A DNA stretch of 64,000 bases from Chloroflexota bacterium (GCA_016234555.1 JACRBJ010000045.1:38104-102103); one strand, 5' to 3'. Positions 51,452 through 60,437 are shown, counted from the stretch's first letter. Numbers and translations: made by a program. Notes: generated from the sequence alone by a model not told the origin.

Positions 51452-51498
51452 AAACATGACACATCCTCGAAAGATTAATTTCGGGATGTGTCATGTTT
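51452..51498. terminator. Bidirectional terminator with conserved loop (copy 2)
   Basis: AAACATGACACATCC (51452-51466) pairs perfectly with its complement at 51484-51498. The loop TCGAAAGATTAATTTCG is nearly the loop of the terminator at 20119, while the stem sequence is different. It ends the convergent greA and 51515 genes. Confidence 0.85.
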
Positions 51499-51514
51499 CT
51501 GTTATCTGTTTTAT

Positions 51515-52540
51515 TTATCCCTGTCGGGGCCAGATTGCCAGCTCGAGGGTGATGCGTTCAAAATAGCTGTCGGTGGGGAGGGCGCTGCGCCCGTATTCCA
51601 GGTCCACAACGGTGGCGAGCAGTTGCAGGGTTGCGGTTTCCAGCAGGACCTGCGCCTGAGGCTCCACCACCACCAGTTCGCCTTTCGGCTCCAGCCTGCC
51701 GCGGATGGAGGGATCGTCGAAGGCATGTTTGGACATCAACACCTTTGTGGCGGTCTTGATGTCGTTCTTGTCGAAGAGCCAGATTTCCAACGCGGTGACC
51801 TTCTTGGGTTCGCCGACGCCAATCGCCTCGGAGACGCCCACGCCGTACTCGCCCATGAATTCGCCAGCCTGCGTGTCGATGCTGAACGACTCATCATACA
51901 GGTCGTCGCCGAGGACGTAGGTGGTCATGGTCTGGGTGATGGGCGGGGCAAGCCCCATTTGCTCAAAATTGGTCTTCTCTGCCTTGCGGCTGATCTCGAC
52001 CGCCTGCATGGTGGGGGTGACTTCGCCGCTGCCGCGATTGCTGAAAAGGCGGCGGTAGTAGATGAAGCCCACCGCGGCAACAATGGCTAATGCCACAAGT
52101 GCGAACCCCAGTGCTAACTTGCCGGCCGTCGAAAGTCCAGCGTTCCCATCTGTGGGCTGCGGAGGTTCACTTGCAAGCACGCTGTCAACCAACTGCTTGT
52201 AATTTTGCGCATTGGCTGGGTCGGTCTTTTGCAAGTCGGCTTGGATTTCGCTGAAGGCTTTTTCTGCGTTCGCATGATTGAGTGGTTCGCCATCCTGCGT
52301 CCGATCCAGATTTTTGTAACGATCTACTGCAAGGTTCGCGTCGGGATTGACGCGGTATGAATCGATTGCCATGCGAAGGTAATCCCTCCGCAGGTCTTCG
52401 CGCAGATAATAAGGAGTCGCGTCGACAAAGGTAGTAGGGTTTATCCACCATGCCCAGGTCAATCCCAAAGCCAACCCGACAAAGAATAGGACAATTGGAA
52501 CCCAGGGTAATTTTTTTAGAAAAGCAACAACGAATTGCAT
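51515..52540 (-). CDS. Membrane-anchored protein of unknown function
   Basis: The 341-residue protein has a membrane segment at 10-32 (VPIVLFFVGLALGLTWAWW), an extracytoplasmic helical region to about residue 125, a second membrane segment near 135-158, and a cytoplasmic domain of 180 residues. That last domain is rich in strands (YVLGDDLYDESFSIDT, VTALEIWLFDKNDIKTATKVL). The family is not recognised. An AAGGAG site precedes the ATG and a minus-strand TATAAT lies at 52576-52581, a likely -10 box. Confidence 0.65.
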   Translation of the reverse strand: MQFVVAFLKKLPWVPIVLFFVGLALGLTWAWWINPTTFVDATPYYLREDLRRDYLRMAIDSYRVNPDANLAVDRYKNLDRTQDGEPLNHANAEKAFSEIQADLQKTDPANAQNYKQLVDSVLASEPPQPTDGNAGLSTAGKLALGFALVALAIVAAVGFIYYRRLFSNRGSGEVTPTMQAVEISRKAEKTNFEQMGLAPPITQTMTTYVLGDDLYDESFSIDTQAGEFMGEYGVGVSEAIGVGEPKKVTALEIWLFDKNDIKTATKVLMSKHAFDDPSIRGRLEPKGELVVVEPQAQVLLETATLQLLATVVDLEYGRSALPTDSYFERITLELAIWPRQG

Positions 52541-52635
52541 ACCGCACTCCTTGAGTTTGACAGTTGTTGAGACCGATTATAACCCCAACCTGCGCGGAGC
52601 GAGATGGTATCTTGCTCTCAATTTCATGTTACTTT

Positions 52636-52669
52636 GAAAAAAAGACACCCCACGGGGAGCGGGGTGTCT
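52636..52669 (-). terminator. Terminator of the methyltransferase gene
   Basis: AGACACCCC and GGGGTGTCT (52643-52651, 52661-52669) form a hairpin, followed on the minus strand by seven T residues (52636-52642). It ends the minus-strand run that starts at rpsP or topA. Confidence 0.8.
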
Positions 52670-52674
52670 GTCTC

Positions 52675-54051
52675 TTATTTGATTTCCATCAGGTACAGCG
52701 TGCGCTCCGAATCGCGCACCGCCTTGCTTTTGTGGATCTTGAACCGCGTGGAAAACGCCGCCTCGAAACCTTCACGGGAGTAGTTCGGGAAAATATCCTC
52801 GCGGGAGGCAAGCAGCTTTTTGACCTGCGAATCAGACTTCGGCACGAACTCGATCACCAGCCACCTGCAATGCGCGGCGAAGAAATCCGCCAGTTGGGGC
52901 AGGGGCACATTGTTGGAAATCGCCAGGTGATGGATGACCGCCAGCGCCAGCGCCATATCCACGGGACCGCGCGCGCCGAAGGAATCCCGCTCGGCGTTGT
53001 CCCAGCCGAGGGCGGGGCTGGGGTTGGTCAAATCCAAAACCAGCGGCAGGATGTTTTGCTCCTTGACGGCTTTGACCGTGCGATAGTTCTGTTCCACCGC
53101 AGCGGGATCGATATCAAATGAAACGGTGAATGCTCCCGACGAAGCGGCTTCACGGCTGAATACGCCGGTATTGCCGCCCAGGTCCCAGACCAGCGCAGGT
53201 TTCTTTTCTTCAGACCACTCCTTCACCAATTGCCTTTTATGCTCGAATGCGGAATCGGTGTAGTTTGTATTGTCGTAGTAATCGCCCCATTCGGTGCCAG
53301 CAGGCTTCCACGCCAATTTCCTGACCGTGGCTTCGAGACTTTCGATTAAGCCGGTCAATGCCTGTTTTGACATTCCACCCTTGCGCGGCGTGACAGCCTT
53401 GTCCGAATATCGCTTCTGCGCGCCCGCGTGGATGTGGATGTGGGTCAGCAAGCCGAAGTTGAATTTGGTCTTTGCAGGCAATAGCTCGCTGGCGAGGTCG
53501 AGCGGAACGCCGTCGATGTAAACTCGCAGCAGTTGACTCAAGCGCACGTCGCGATAAGCCATCAACGCCAGCGGCGCGAGGAAGTGCTGGCAAAATTGTT
53601 TATACGCCACCCAGGGTTCGCCTTCCTTGTAAAGCTCGAAGGAGAGCGTGTCGATCAGGGTCGCCTTGCCGCGCACAAATTGAATGTTGTAGGCGCTGGC
53701 ATCCTTGAGCGACATGTCCAGTTTCAAGGCGCGTTTTTGGATGGATAACGTCGCAAGCGCGGCATCCTTCAACTGGCTGAACGACCATTCATACGGATAG
53801 GAGATAAACGGGACGCGCTCAGGCTGGATGACTTTGAACGCGAGATCAGACTTCGCCGGGGGCTGATCCACCTCAACGTGCGGAATCAGCAGGCTGGCTT
53901 TGACCAGCTTCTCGTACAGTCCGGAGTCCATCAACCGCGCATAATCTTTCGAGTATGCGCGGTTGATCTGTCGGTGGAGAATCCCATTTCGAGTAAACAG
54001 GAATCCGCTTGGGTCGCGGAAGGAGGCGGAGAGTTGTTCAGTCCTGAGCAT
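52675..54051 (-). CDS. SAM-dependent methyltransferase with large N-terminal domain
   Basis: The start is taken at the ATG at 54051 (MLRTEQLSASFRDPSG), which overlaps the stop of the small membrane-protein gene by 14 bases; ATG 54072 is possible. The 458 residues comprise an N-terminal part of about 260 residues with an ATP-grasp-free, kinase-like look (NIQFVRGKATLIDTLSFE, YKQFCQHFLAPLALMAYRD). A class I methyltransferase follows with motif I LVWDLGGNTGVFSREA, FDIDPAAVEQN and the ALAVIHHLAISNN segment. Proteins of this type occur near polysaccharide or nodulation-like genes; the substrate is unknown. Confidence 0.8.
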   Translation of the reverse strand: MLRTEQLSASFRDPSGFLFTRNGILHRQINRAYSKDYARLMDSGLYEKLVKASLLIPHVEVDQPPAKSDLAFKVIQPERVPFISYPYEWSFSQLKDAALATLSIQKRALKLDMSLKDASAYNIQFVRGKATLIDTLSFELYKEGEPWVAYKQFCQHFLAPLALMAYRDVRLSQLLRVYIDGVPLDLASELLPAKTKFNFGLLTHIHIHAGAQKRYSDKAVTPRKGGMSKQALTGLIESLEATVRKLAWKPAGTEWGDYYDNTNYTDSAFEHKRQLVKEWSEEKKPALVWDLGGNTGVFSREAASSGAFTVSFDIDPAAVEQNYRTVKAVKEQNILPLVLDLTNPSPALGWDNAERDSFGARGPVDMALALAVIHHLAISNNVPLPQLADFFAAHCRWLVIEFVPKSDSQVKKLLASREDIFPNYSREGFEAAFSTRFKIHKSKAVRDSERTLYLMEIK

Positions 54052-54223
54052 TGTCAGAATCGGTGTCCTCATCCTCTGATTTTGGCTTGACACCAAAATA
54101 TTTTTTGATGCTGCTCCACGAGGCGCGGATGGCGACGCCCAATCCCAACAGGGCGGCAATCGCAATTTGGATGATGAAACTCCCGGAACCGGGATCCAGA
54201 TAGGGGAGGGGGGTAAAGTGCAT
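54038..54223 (-). CDS. Small single-pass membrane protein
   Basis: The 61 residues have one membrane helix (GSFIIQIAIAALLGLGVAI) and a short charged C-terminus ending SEDEDTDSDNAQD. It is coupled by overlap to the downstream methyltransferase gene and was kept as real for that reason. YLDPGSGSFIIQ is a conserved-looking motif seen in small proteins next to such methyltransferases. No function can be given. Confidence 0.65.
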   Translation of the reverse strand: MHFTPLPYLDPGSGSFIIQIAIAALLGLGVAIRASWSSIKKYFGVKPKSEDEDTDSDNAQD

Positions 54224-54301
54224 TTTTCTTCCTTTTGTAGGTCACGCTTCCAGCGTGATAGTTTCAATTCAACGGGGAAGCCACGTTACGAACGCGACCT
54301 G

Positions 54302-56608
54302 CTAGGCGGTCTCAGGCACGATCTCTTCCAGCAGGAAGGACTCGTGACAGTTGTTACATTGCGCCTCGCGCTTGTTGGCGATGACTAACATGCCGTGGCA
54401 TTTGGGACAGGGCGTGGGAAGCGGTTTCTTCCAGGAGGTGAAGTCACAGTTTGGATAGTTGACACAGCCGTAGAAGGTGCGTCCCTTGCGCGTCCTGCGC
54501 TCCACCAAATCACCGCCATCCTGCGGACAGTTGACGCCGATCTTTTCGAGCCAGGGTTCGGTGTAACGACATTCGGGGAATCCGCTGCATGAGATGAATT
54601 TGCCAAACCGTCCGTAACGGATGACCAGTTCCCTGCCGCACTCCGGGCAATTCCGCCCGATGGGTTCAGGCTCGCTCTTGGTGACGGGAATCTCGGCTTG
54701 CGCCTTCTTCACATCCTCGGCAAAAGGCGTGTAAAACTCGCGGATGGCATCGGTCCAGGTCATTTCACCGTCCGCGATCTTGTCGAGGTCTTCCTCCATG
54801 TGAGCGGTGAAGTTGTAATCCACAACTTCAGGGAAATACTGCACCATCAGGTCGTTGACTTGCAGTCCCGTCTCGGTTGGGATGAGGCGTTTGTCCACGC
54901 GCTCGACGTAGCCGCGCTGTTGAATGGTGGATATGGTCGGCGCATAGGTGGAGGGACGCCCGATACCGTTCTCCTCCAACGTCTTCACAAGGGATGCCTC
55001 GTTGAAACGCGGCGGCGGCTGGGTGAAGTGCTGTTCGGGGATGAGCCGCACCAATTCCTGGCTTTGTCCCTCGGCAATGCCAAGGGGGATTTTTACATCC
55101 TCTTCCTCTTCTTCATCTCTCACATCTTCGTTTTTGGTTTCCTGGTACACCACGAGGAACCCCGCAAAGTTGATGGACGAATGAGATGCCCGCAAAAGAT
55201 ATTCGTGTTCACTGGTTTTGCCGGTCACTTCGACCTGCAATGTGTCGAATACCGCGACCGCCATTTGCGAGGCGACGAAACGCTGCCAGATCAAACGGTA
55301 AAGTTTGAACATGGCTGGGTCGAGAAATTCCTTGACCTTTTCGGGATCGCGCATCACGGAGGTTGGGCGAATGGCTTCGTGCGCCTCCTGTGCGCCCGCG
55401 GACTTGGTCTTGTAAATTGGAGACTCGGCGGGCAGGTAATCCGCGCCGTATTTGCCCATCACGTACTCACGCGCTTCATTTTGGGCAATCGTCGAAACGT
55501 TCATCGAGTCGGTACGCATGTAGGTGATGAGACCCGTCGTGCCGCCCTCTCCCACGTCCTGACCTTCGTAAAGTCCTTGAGCCAGAGCCATCGTGCGCCT
55601 GGCTGGGAAACCAAGTTTGAGCGCGGCTTCCTGCTGCAGGGTGGAAGTCGTGAACGGTCCCAAAGGCTTTTGTCTTTTTTCTCCGCGCTTGACTTTGGTG
55701 ACGATGTAGGCAGCGGTTTCCATATCCACGAGAATGGGCTTGACCACATCCTCATTGGGAAGTTCAGGAGTCTTGTCGTCGATGCGCGCCAGCTTGGCCA
55801 GGAAGGACGACTTCGCGCTGCCATGCTTGAGTTCCGCGTGGATGGACCAATACTCGACGGGCTTGAAATCCTCGATCTCACGTTCACGCTCGACGATGAG
55901 CCTGAGCGCCACCGATTGAACGCGTCCAGCGGAGAGACGTCCACGCACCTTTTCCCACAGGATGGGGCTGATGCTGTACCCGACGAGGCGGTCCAGCACG
56001 CGGCGCGCCTGCTGGGCATTGACCAGGTCCATGTTGATGCCGCGCGGATGGGCAAATGCTTCGGCGACGGCTGGTGCGGTAATCTCGTGGAATACCACAC
56101 GCTTCGAGCGTTCGGGGTCGATCTGCGCGGATTCCATCAAATGCCAGGAGATGGATTCGCCCTCGCGGTCAGGGTCGGTTGCGAGGTAAATCTCGTCCGC
56201 CTTTTGCGCGAGTTTCTTGATCTCTTTTACGACTTCCTTCTTCTCGTTCGGCACGCGATACTTCGGCTCGAAGTTATTTTCCACATCCACCGATAACTGT
56301 GACTTGAGCAGGTCGCGCACGTGTCCCACCGAAGCGCGGACGGTGTAGCCCTTTCCGAGAAAACGCCCGACGGTCTTTGCCTTGGCGGGCGATTCGACGA
56401 TCACCAGTTTGCCTTCACGTTTGACCACCTTCTCAGGCTTGGGCGGCGCGACCATATCCGTATGAGCATCTGTTCTACCCATGCGATAGAGTTTTGTCCC
56501 GCAAACGGGACATGTTCCCGTTGTCACCGGGGAACTCTTGGCGTTGAATCCCGCCACAGGGTCTTTCATTTCCCTCTTTGTCTTGCATTTCATGCAATAA
56601 GCTTCCAT
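54302..56608 (-). CDS. topA: DNA topoisomerase I with N-terminal zinc ribbon
   Basis: The ATG at 56608 has a GGAGG site four bases upstream and gives 768 residues. An extra N-terminal zinc ribbon (CMKC at 5-8, CPVC near 33-36; DUF5679-like) precedes the Toprim domain KLVIVESPAKAKTVGRFLG. The catalytic tyrosine is in LITYMRTDSMNVS. Two topoisomerase zinc fingers (CPECGRELVIRYGRFGKFISC, CPQDGGDLVERRTRKGRTFYGC) and a further C4 ribbon (CPKCHGMLVIANKREAQCNNC) form the C-terminus. TopA relaxes negative supercoils. The zinc-ribbon N-terminal fusion is unusual outside this lineage. Confidence 0.95.
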   Translation of the reverse strand: MEAYCMKCKTKREMKDPVAGFNAKSSPVTTGTCPVCGTKLYRMGRTDAHTDMVAPPKPEKVVKREGKLVIVESPAKAKTVGRFLGKGYTVRASVGHVRDLLKSQLSVDVENNFEPKYRVPNEKKEVVKEIKKLAQKADEIYLATDPDREGESISWHLMESAQIDPERSKRVVFHEITAPAVAEAFAHPRGINMDLVNAQQARRVLDRLVGYSISPILWEKVRGRLSAGRVQSVALRLIVEREREIEDFKPVEYWSIHAELKHGSAKSSFLAKLARIDDKTPELPNEDVVKPILVDMETAAYIVTKVKRGEKRQKPLGPFTTSTLQQEAALKLGFPARRTMALAQGLYEGQDVGEGGTTGLITYMRTDSMNVSTIAQNEAREYVMGKYGADYLPAESPIYKTKSAGAQEAHEAIRPTSVMRDPEKVKEFLDPAMFKLYRLIWQRFVASQMAVAVFDTLQVEVTGKTSEHEYLLRASHSSINFAGFLVVYQETKNEDVRDEEEEEDVKIPLGIAEGQSQELVRLIPEQHFTQPPPRFNEASLVKTLEENGIGRPSTYAPTISTIQQRGYVERVDKRLIPTETGLQVNDLMVQYFPEVVDYNFTAHMEEDLDKIADGEMTWTDAIREFYTPFAEDVKKAQAEIPVTKSEPEPIGRNCPECGRELVIRYGRFGKFISCSGFPECRYTEPWLEKIGVNCPQDGGDLVERRTRKGRTFYGCVNYPNCDFTSWKKPLPTPCPKCHGMLVIANKREAQCNNCHESFLLEEIVPETA

Positions 56609-56749
56609 CAATCCTCCACGCAAAATGCGTTTTTTATCCAATCATTAATAACGGCGCTCTCTTGACGCCGGACACGCATTCTACGCAATATTTCAGAATT
56701 TTACAAATGCAATTTCCGCGCCGCCCGACAGTATACCCCTCCTGACGGC

Positions 56750-56780
56750 TAAAAAGCGAAGCGCAGGCTTTTCCCTGCGC
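56750..56780 (-). terminator. Terminator between manC and topA
   Basis: GCGCAGG and CCTGCGC (56761-56767, 56774-56780) form a hairpin followed on the minus strand by TTCGCTTTTTAGC. It lies ten bases after the manC stop. Confidence 0.7.
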
Positions 56781-56789
56781 TCCAAACTC

Positions 56790-57884
56790 CTACAAATACT
56801 TTTCCTGCCGGTGCTTTTTCAGGTGCTCAACCACGTCCTTCACCTTTTGCGACTGGTCGGTTTTGCAGACCATGAAAATGTCGCCGCCGTCGACGATGAC
56901 CATGTCGTCCACGCCGATGGTCACGATCAGTTTGTCGTTGTTGCCGCCATAGACCAGCGTATTGTTCGTCTCGTATGCCAGGTGCAAACTGCTGTTCGTG
57001 GAAATGTTTCCGCTCATATCCGGCAGGAGAACCTCGAAGAGCGAAGACCACATGCCCACGTCGCTCCAACCCAGGCCGCCGGCGGGGAGTACCGCCACGC
57101 GCTCCGCATTTTCCATCACGCCGTAGTCCACGGTGACATTCTTGAGGTGCTTCCAGTTTTCATTTAGCACATCGCCCTGTTCCCCGGTCTCCCATGCGGC
57201 GGAGATTTTTTTCAGCACAGCGCCAAGCTCGGGTAATTGCTTGTCGATCTCGCTCAGAATGGCGTCAGCGCGCCAGATGAACATGCCGCTGTTCCAGGAA
57301 TGATCGCCAGTGTGCAATAATTTTTGCGCAGTTTTCTCGTTGGGCTTTTCCTTGAAACTCTTTACCTTGTAGGTGGGATATTTATAACTACCCGTCAGCG
57401 GCTCACCCTGCTGGATGTAGCCGTACGCCGTCGAAGGGTGGGTGGGGGTGATGCCCAATGTCACCAGGTAGCCGTTTGCCGCCACGTCGAAGGCGGCGTT
57501 GAGCAGGTACTGGAACAGATCGCGGTTGCGGATGAAATGATCGGCGGGCAGCACAGCCATGGCTGCATCCTTGTCCCGCTTCTGAAGCACGCTGGCAGCC
57601 AGCCCCACAACGGAAGCCGTCCCGCGCGGCGCAGGTTCGATGATGTAATTCTCTTCGGGGATTTCGGGAGTCTGCAAACGCATCTCGCGCGCCTGCTCTT
57701 CCACGGTGACAACCAGAATGTGTTCGGGCGGAAACAGATTCTCCAGCCGCTGCACCGTGCCTTGAAACAGGGTGTCCTGTCCAAGCAGGGGAAGCAGTTG
57801 CTTGGGCTTTCCCTTTCGCGAAATGGGCCAGAGACGTGTCCCGCCTCCGCCCGCCATGATGACAGCATAAGTGTGTTCAGTCAT
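56790..57884 (-). CDS. manC: Mannose-1-phosphate guanylyltransferase
   Basis: The 364-residue nucleotidyltransferase opens YAVIMAGGGGTRLWPISRKGKPKQLLPLLG (6-35), the signature GGGGTRLWP...KPKQ of GDP-mannose pyrophosphorylases. VLPADHFIRN gives the metal aspartate, FKEKPNEKTAQKLL and WNSGMFIW the sugar-binding residues, and VDYGVMENAERVAVLPAGGLGWSDVGMW the family end. It makes GDP-mannose from GTP and mannose-1-phosphate, feeding glycans. It has no isomerase domain, so is the short type. It is not in the polysaccharide locus but in the dprA-topA run. Confidence 0.95.
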   Translation of the reverse strand: MTEHTYAVIMAGGGGTRLWPISRKGKPKQLLPLLGQDTLFQGTVQRLENLFPPEHILVVTVEEQAREMRLQTPEIPEENYIIEPAPRGTASVVGLAASVLQKRDKDAAMAVLPADHFIRNRDLFQYLLNAAFDVAANGYLVTLGITPTHPSTAYGYIQQGEPLTGSYKYPTYKVKSFKEKPNEKTAQKLLHTGDHSWNSGMFIWRADAILSEIDKQLPELGAVLKKISAAWETGEQGDVLNENWKHLKNVTVDYGVMENAERVAVLPAGGLGWSDVGMWSSLFEVLLPDMSGNISTNSSLHLAYETNNTLVYGGNNDKLIVTIGVDDMVIVDGGDIFMVCKTDQSQKVKDVVEHLKKHRQEKYL

Positions 57885-57946
57885 TTGATGTTCCTTTGTG
57901 ACGAGGTAAACGCGTACATATACAGCCTGTTTACTTGTTTACCTGT

Positions 57947-59059
57947 CTACTTGCCTGCCTGATATTCGCCAGCCGATTCTCTTACCGCAACATAGTTCAT
58001 GCCGCCAACTTGCCGAACCATGCCTTTTAATTCCATCAGCGCAAGTGTAGCAGAGACCCGCTCGATGGGCAAATCCGCCATTTGTCTGATTTCATCCACG
58101 TGCAGCGGTTCGGCGCCAAGCACATTCATCAGGTGCGCCTCGGTCTCGTCGGTTGGCAAAACCTTTCGCGCGGCTTTGTGCTCGCCGATGCGCGTGAAGT
58201 CAAGTGCCTGCATAATATCGTTGACGTTCAACAAAGGCTGCGCGCCATTCTGGATCAACTTGTTTGTGCCTTTACTCTGCGGCGCAAGGATGCTGCCCGG
58301 CACGGCGAAGATTTCACGTCCCTGCTCGGCGGCAAACTCGGCGGTGATCAAGGCTCCGCTGGTCTCGCCCGCCTCGATGACCACCACAGCCAGAGACAAA
58401 CCTGAAATAATCCGGTTACGCGGCGGAAAGTTGGAAGCGTCGGGTGGCGTACCGGGCGCGTAGTCGCTGATGAGTGCGCCGCGCTCCATCATCTGTTCTG
58501 CCAGCTTCGCGTGTTCGGGCGGATAAATCACATCGACCCCCGAGCCTAAAATTCCAATTGTGCGCCCGCCTGCCTTCAATGCGGCTTGATGGGCAATCGC
58601 ATCCACGCCGCGCGCCAGCCCGCTGACCACGGTAATTCCGTTTGACGCCAGAAACGAAGCGAGTTCCTCAGTCACCTGCCTGCCGTACGGCGTGACCCTG
58701 CGCGTGCCGACAATGGCAACGGCAAACAGGTCGTCGGTCAGGTATTCGCCGCGGATGTACAGCACGGGCGGTGGCTGGTCGATTTCCTTTAATCTCGCCG
58801 GGTATTCGCTGTCCTGCCAGGTGAGGATTTTAATTCCCTGCGACTGAATTTTCTCCCAGACCTGGTCCAGGTTGACTTTTTGTCTTGCCGCGAGGACTCT
58901 TTCCACCACCTTCGTCCCCAAGCCTGATTCAGCCAAATAGGTTGGGTCAGCCCCCCAGGCTGATTCCAGATCGCCGAAGTACGCGACCAATCCCTGCATC
59001 CGCACTGCGCCGATGCCTTTGATGAGATTGAAACCGACCCAGTATTTTTTGTCGTCCAT
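57947..59059 (-). CDS. dprA: DNA processing protein DprA
   Basis: The 370-residue protein has the Rossmann domain with VAIVGTRRVTPYGRQVTEELASFLA, VSGLARGVDAIAHQAAL, GSGVDVIYPPEHAKLAEQM, EAGETSGALITAEFAAEQGREIFAVPG and GTNKLIQNGAQPLL. It has an N-terminal SAM/HhH-like region and a C-terminal winged helix (HVDEIRQMADLPIERVSATLALMELKGMV). DprA loads RecA onto incoming single-stranded DNA in natural transformation. All usual domains are present. Confidence 0.97.
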   Translation of the reverse strand: MDDKKYWVGFNLIKGIGAVRMQGLVAYFGDLESAWGADPTYLAESGLGTKVVERVLAARQKVNLDQVWEKIQSQGIKILTWQDSEYPARLKEIDQPPPVLYIRGEYLTDDLFAVAIVGTRRVTPYGRQVTEELASFLASNGITVVSGLARGVDAIAHQAALKAGGRTIGILGSGVDVIYPPEHAKLAEQMMERGALISDYAPGTPPDASNFPPRNRIISGLSLAVVVIEAGETSGALITAEFAAEQGREIFAVPGSILAPQSKGTNKLIQNGAQPLLNVNDIMQALDFTRIGEHKAARKVLPTDETEAHLMNVLGAEPLHVDEIRQMADLPIERVSATLALMELKGMVRQVGGMNYVAVRESAGEYQAGK

Positions 59060-59075
59060 GAAGCATTTTTACCAT

Positions 59076-59109
59076 AGACCTGACAGGTTTTCCGAAACCT
59101 GTCAGGTCT
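59076..59109 (+). repeat. Perfect 15-base inverted repeat before rimM end
   Basis: AGACCTGACAGGTTT (59076-59090) pairs with AAACCTGTCAGGTCT (59095-59109) around TCCG, followed on the plus strand by GTTTTTTT. The T run is on the strand opposite to the flanking genes, so it looks like a plus-strand terminator or a repeat, not the terminator of rimM. Confidence 0.7.
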
Positions 59110-59115
59110 GTTTTT

Positions 59116-59652
59116 TTACAACCCCTCGAGCAGATGAACAGTCAGCAAACGGCGATCCATGTCACGGTTGAGGATGACGGAGGGAATCACGGGCAGGAGA
59201 ATCTCCTTCCCCGCTTCGTCCCGCACCACGTAGACGTCGTTCGCGCCCGTCTCCAAAATCTCCGCCAGTTTGCCAAGCGGATTGCCGTCCTCGTCCACTA
59301 CATCCAGCCCGATCAATTCATATTGATAATGCTGACCTTCGGGAAGCGGCGGCACCTCGGATGCTTTGACATACACCCACTGGTTGCGGAGTTTTCCCGC
59401 GTCTTCGGGCGTATCCACACCGCGAAAACTGACCAGCAGTCCGTTTGCATGCGGGCGGACGGTGTCAAACGTCAGCGGCTGGTGCTTCTCGCCGACCAAA
59501 ACCTTGCGTCCCGATTTGATGCGTTCGGGAAAGTCGGTGTGCACGTCCATGATGATCTCGCCCTGCACCCCATGCGGGCGGCGGAGAAATCCGATTGCTA
59601 AATGGACAGGCTCGCCTGTCGGCGAGCCTGGGGTTTGCTGTTTATCTGCCAT
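59116..59652 (-). CDS. rimM: Ribosome maturation factor RimM
   Basis: The 178-residue protein has the RimM pattern: AIGFLRRPHGVQGEIIMDVHTDFPERI near the N-terminus, VSFRGVDTPEDAGKLRNQWVYVKASEVPPLPEGQHYQYELIGLDVVDEDGNPLGKL, and NDVYVV...EILLPVIPSVI in the PRC-barrel. RimM helps 30S head assembly by binding S19. Its start overlaps khpA by one base. The trmD gene that often follows is absent. Confidence 0.96.
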   Translation of the reverse strand: MADKQQTPGSPTGEPVHLAIGFLRRPHGVQGEIIMDVHTDFPERIKSGRKVLVGEKHQPLTFDTVRPHANGLLVSFRGVDTPEDAGKLRNQWVYVKASEVPPLPEGQHYQYELIGLDVVDEDGNPLGKLAEILETGANDVYVVRDEAGKEILLPVIPSVILNRDMDRRLLTVHLLEGL

Positions 59653-59885
59653 CAGGGTTCCATCACGTCGAGAGTGGCTTGTTTGCCCTCGCGCTCGGCT
59701 GCCACCTTGAGCAGGATGCGGATGGAGTTCGCCACCTTCCCGCTTTTACCGATGACGCGTCCCATGTCATCCTTGTTGACGCTGAGTTCGATGCGCGTAC
59801 GGTTGCCTCCCCCACTCTGCTTTACAGTCACTTCTTCGGGATGGTCCACCAGGGACTTGGCAATGTATTCGATCAGGTCTTTCAT
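59652..59885 (-). CDS. khpA: KH-domain RNA-binding protein KhpA (YlqC)
   Basis: The 77 residues are a single KH domain with the GxxG loop in RVIGKSGKVANSIRILLK, preceded by VKQSGGGNRTRIELSVNKDDMG. KhpA-type proteins bind RNA with KhpB and affect cell-wall growth in Gram-positives. It sits in the standard rpsP-khpA-rimM order. Confidence 0.95.
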   Translation of the reverse strand: MKDLIEYIAKSLVDHPEEVTVKQSGGGNRTRIELSVNKDDMGRVIGKSGKVANSIRILLKVAAEREGKQATLDVMEP

Positions 59886-59908
59886 AATGATTTCCGCCCT
59901 CTCCCCAT

Positions 59909-59931
59909 CCCCTCTCCCATAGGGAGAGGGG
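59909..59931. repeat. Palindromic repeat family 3 (copy 2)
   Basis: CCCCTCTCCC (59909-59918) and GGGAGAGGGG (59922-59931) pair around ATA, followed by CACAGGGGTGAGGG. The same core is at 39714-39736. It lies in the 66-base gap between rpsP and khpA. Confidence 0.65.
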
Positions 59932-59951
59932 CACAGGGGTGAGGGAATAAA

Positions 59952-60296
59952 TTAATCCTTGCGGGTCTTGACCGGTGCGCCGCGCGCGGCTTCCGCCTGG
60001 GTGGCTTCGGCGACGAGAGTTTCGAGGGCTTCGCCTTTCTTGAGGCGGTCGAAACGCGCTTGGGTGCCGGCGGTCTTGAAAATCTGAGCCACGGATTCGG
60101 TGGGCAGGGCGCCGTTCTTCATCCAGTGGAAGACGCGGTCTTCCTTGATATGAATGGTGGCGGGATTGGTGCGCGGATTGTACACGCCCAAAATCTCCAA
60201 AAAGCGACCATCGCGGGGGGACTCTTTGTCCGCTGCGACGATGCGGTACGTGGGTTGGCCCTTGAGACCAATACGACGTAAACGAATTCTTACCAT
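59952..60296 (-). CDS. rpsP: 30S ribosomal protein S16
   Basis: The ATG at 60296 (MVRIRLRRIGLKGQPTYRIV) follows an AAGGAG site, giving 114 residues; the frame is open further upstream but unlike S16. The S16 signature IVAADKESPRDGRFLEILGVYNPRTNPATIHIKEDRVFHWMKNGALPTESV is complete. A Glu/Ala-rich C-terminal tail of about 30 residues extends past the usual length. S16 binds 16S rRNA in the 30S body. It heads the rpsP-khpA-rimM set. Confidence 0.97.
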   Translation of the reverse strand: MVRIRLRRIGLKGQPTYRIVAADKESPRDGRFLEILGVYNPRTNPATIHIKEDRVFHWMKNGALPTESVAQIFKTAGTQARFDRLKKGEALETLVAEATQAEAARGAPVKTRKD

Positions 60297-60437
60297 TTTT
60301 ACTTGCTCCTTGAAATATGTTTTGCACCCATTCGGGTACGTTGCGTCCCAGACAGGCAAGAGAGGGGTTGCGTGAAAGGAACACGCGCCTTGCGGGCTGA
60401 AATCACAGGGGGGTATTTTACCAGAGAAAAAGCTGAA

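Noticed and set aside
54698..56296. 532-codon plus-strand open frame opposite topA
   Set aside because: It is His/Arg/Val-rich, without a ribosome-binding site or recognisable domain, and is fully explained by third-position bias of topA on the other strand.
59076..59117. Inverted repeat at 59076-59109 as terminator of rimM
   Set aside because: The T run is on the plus strand, while rimM and dprA are on the minus strand.
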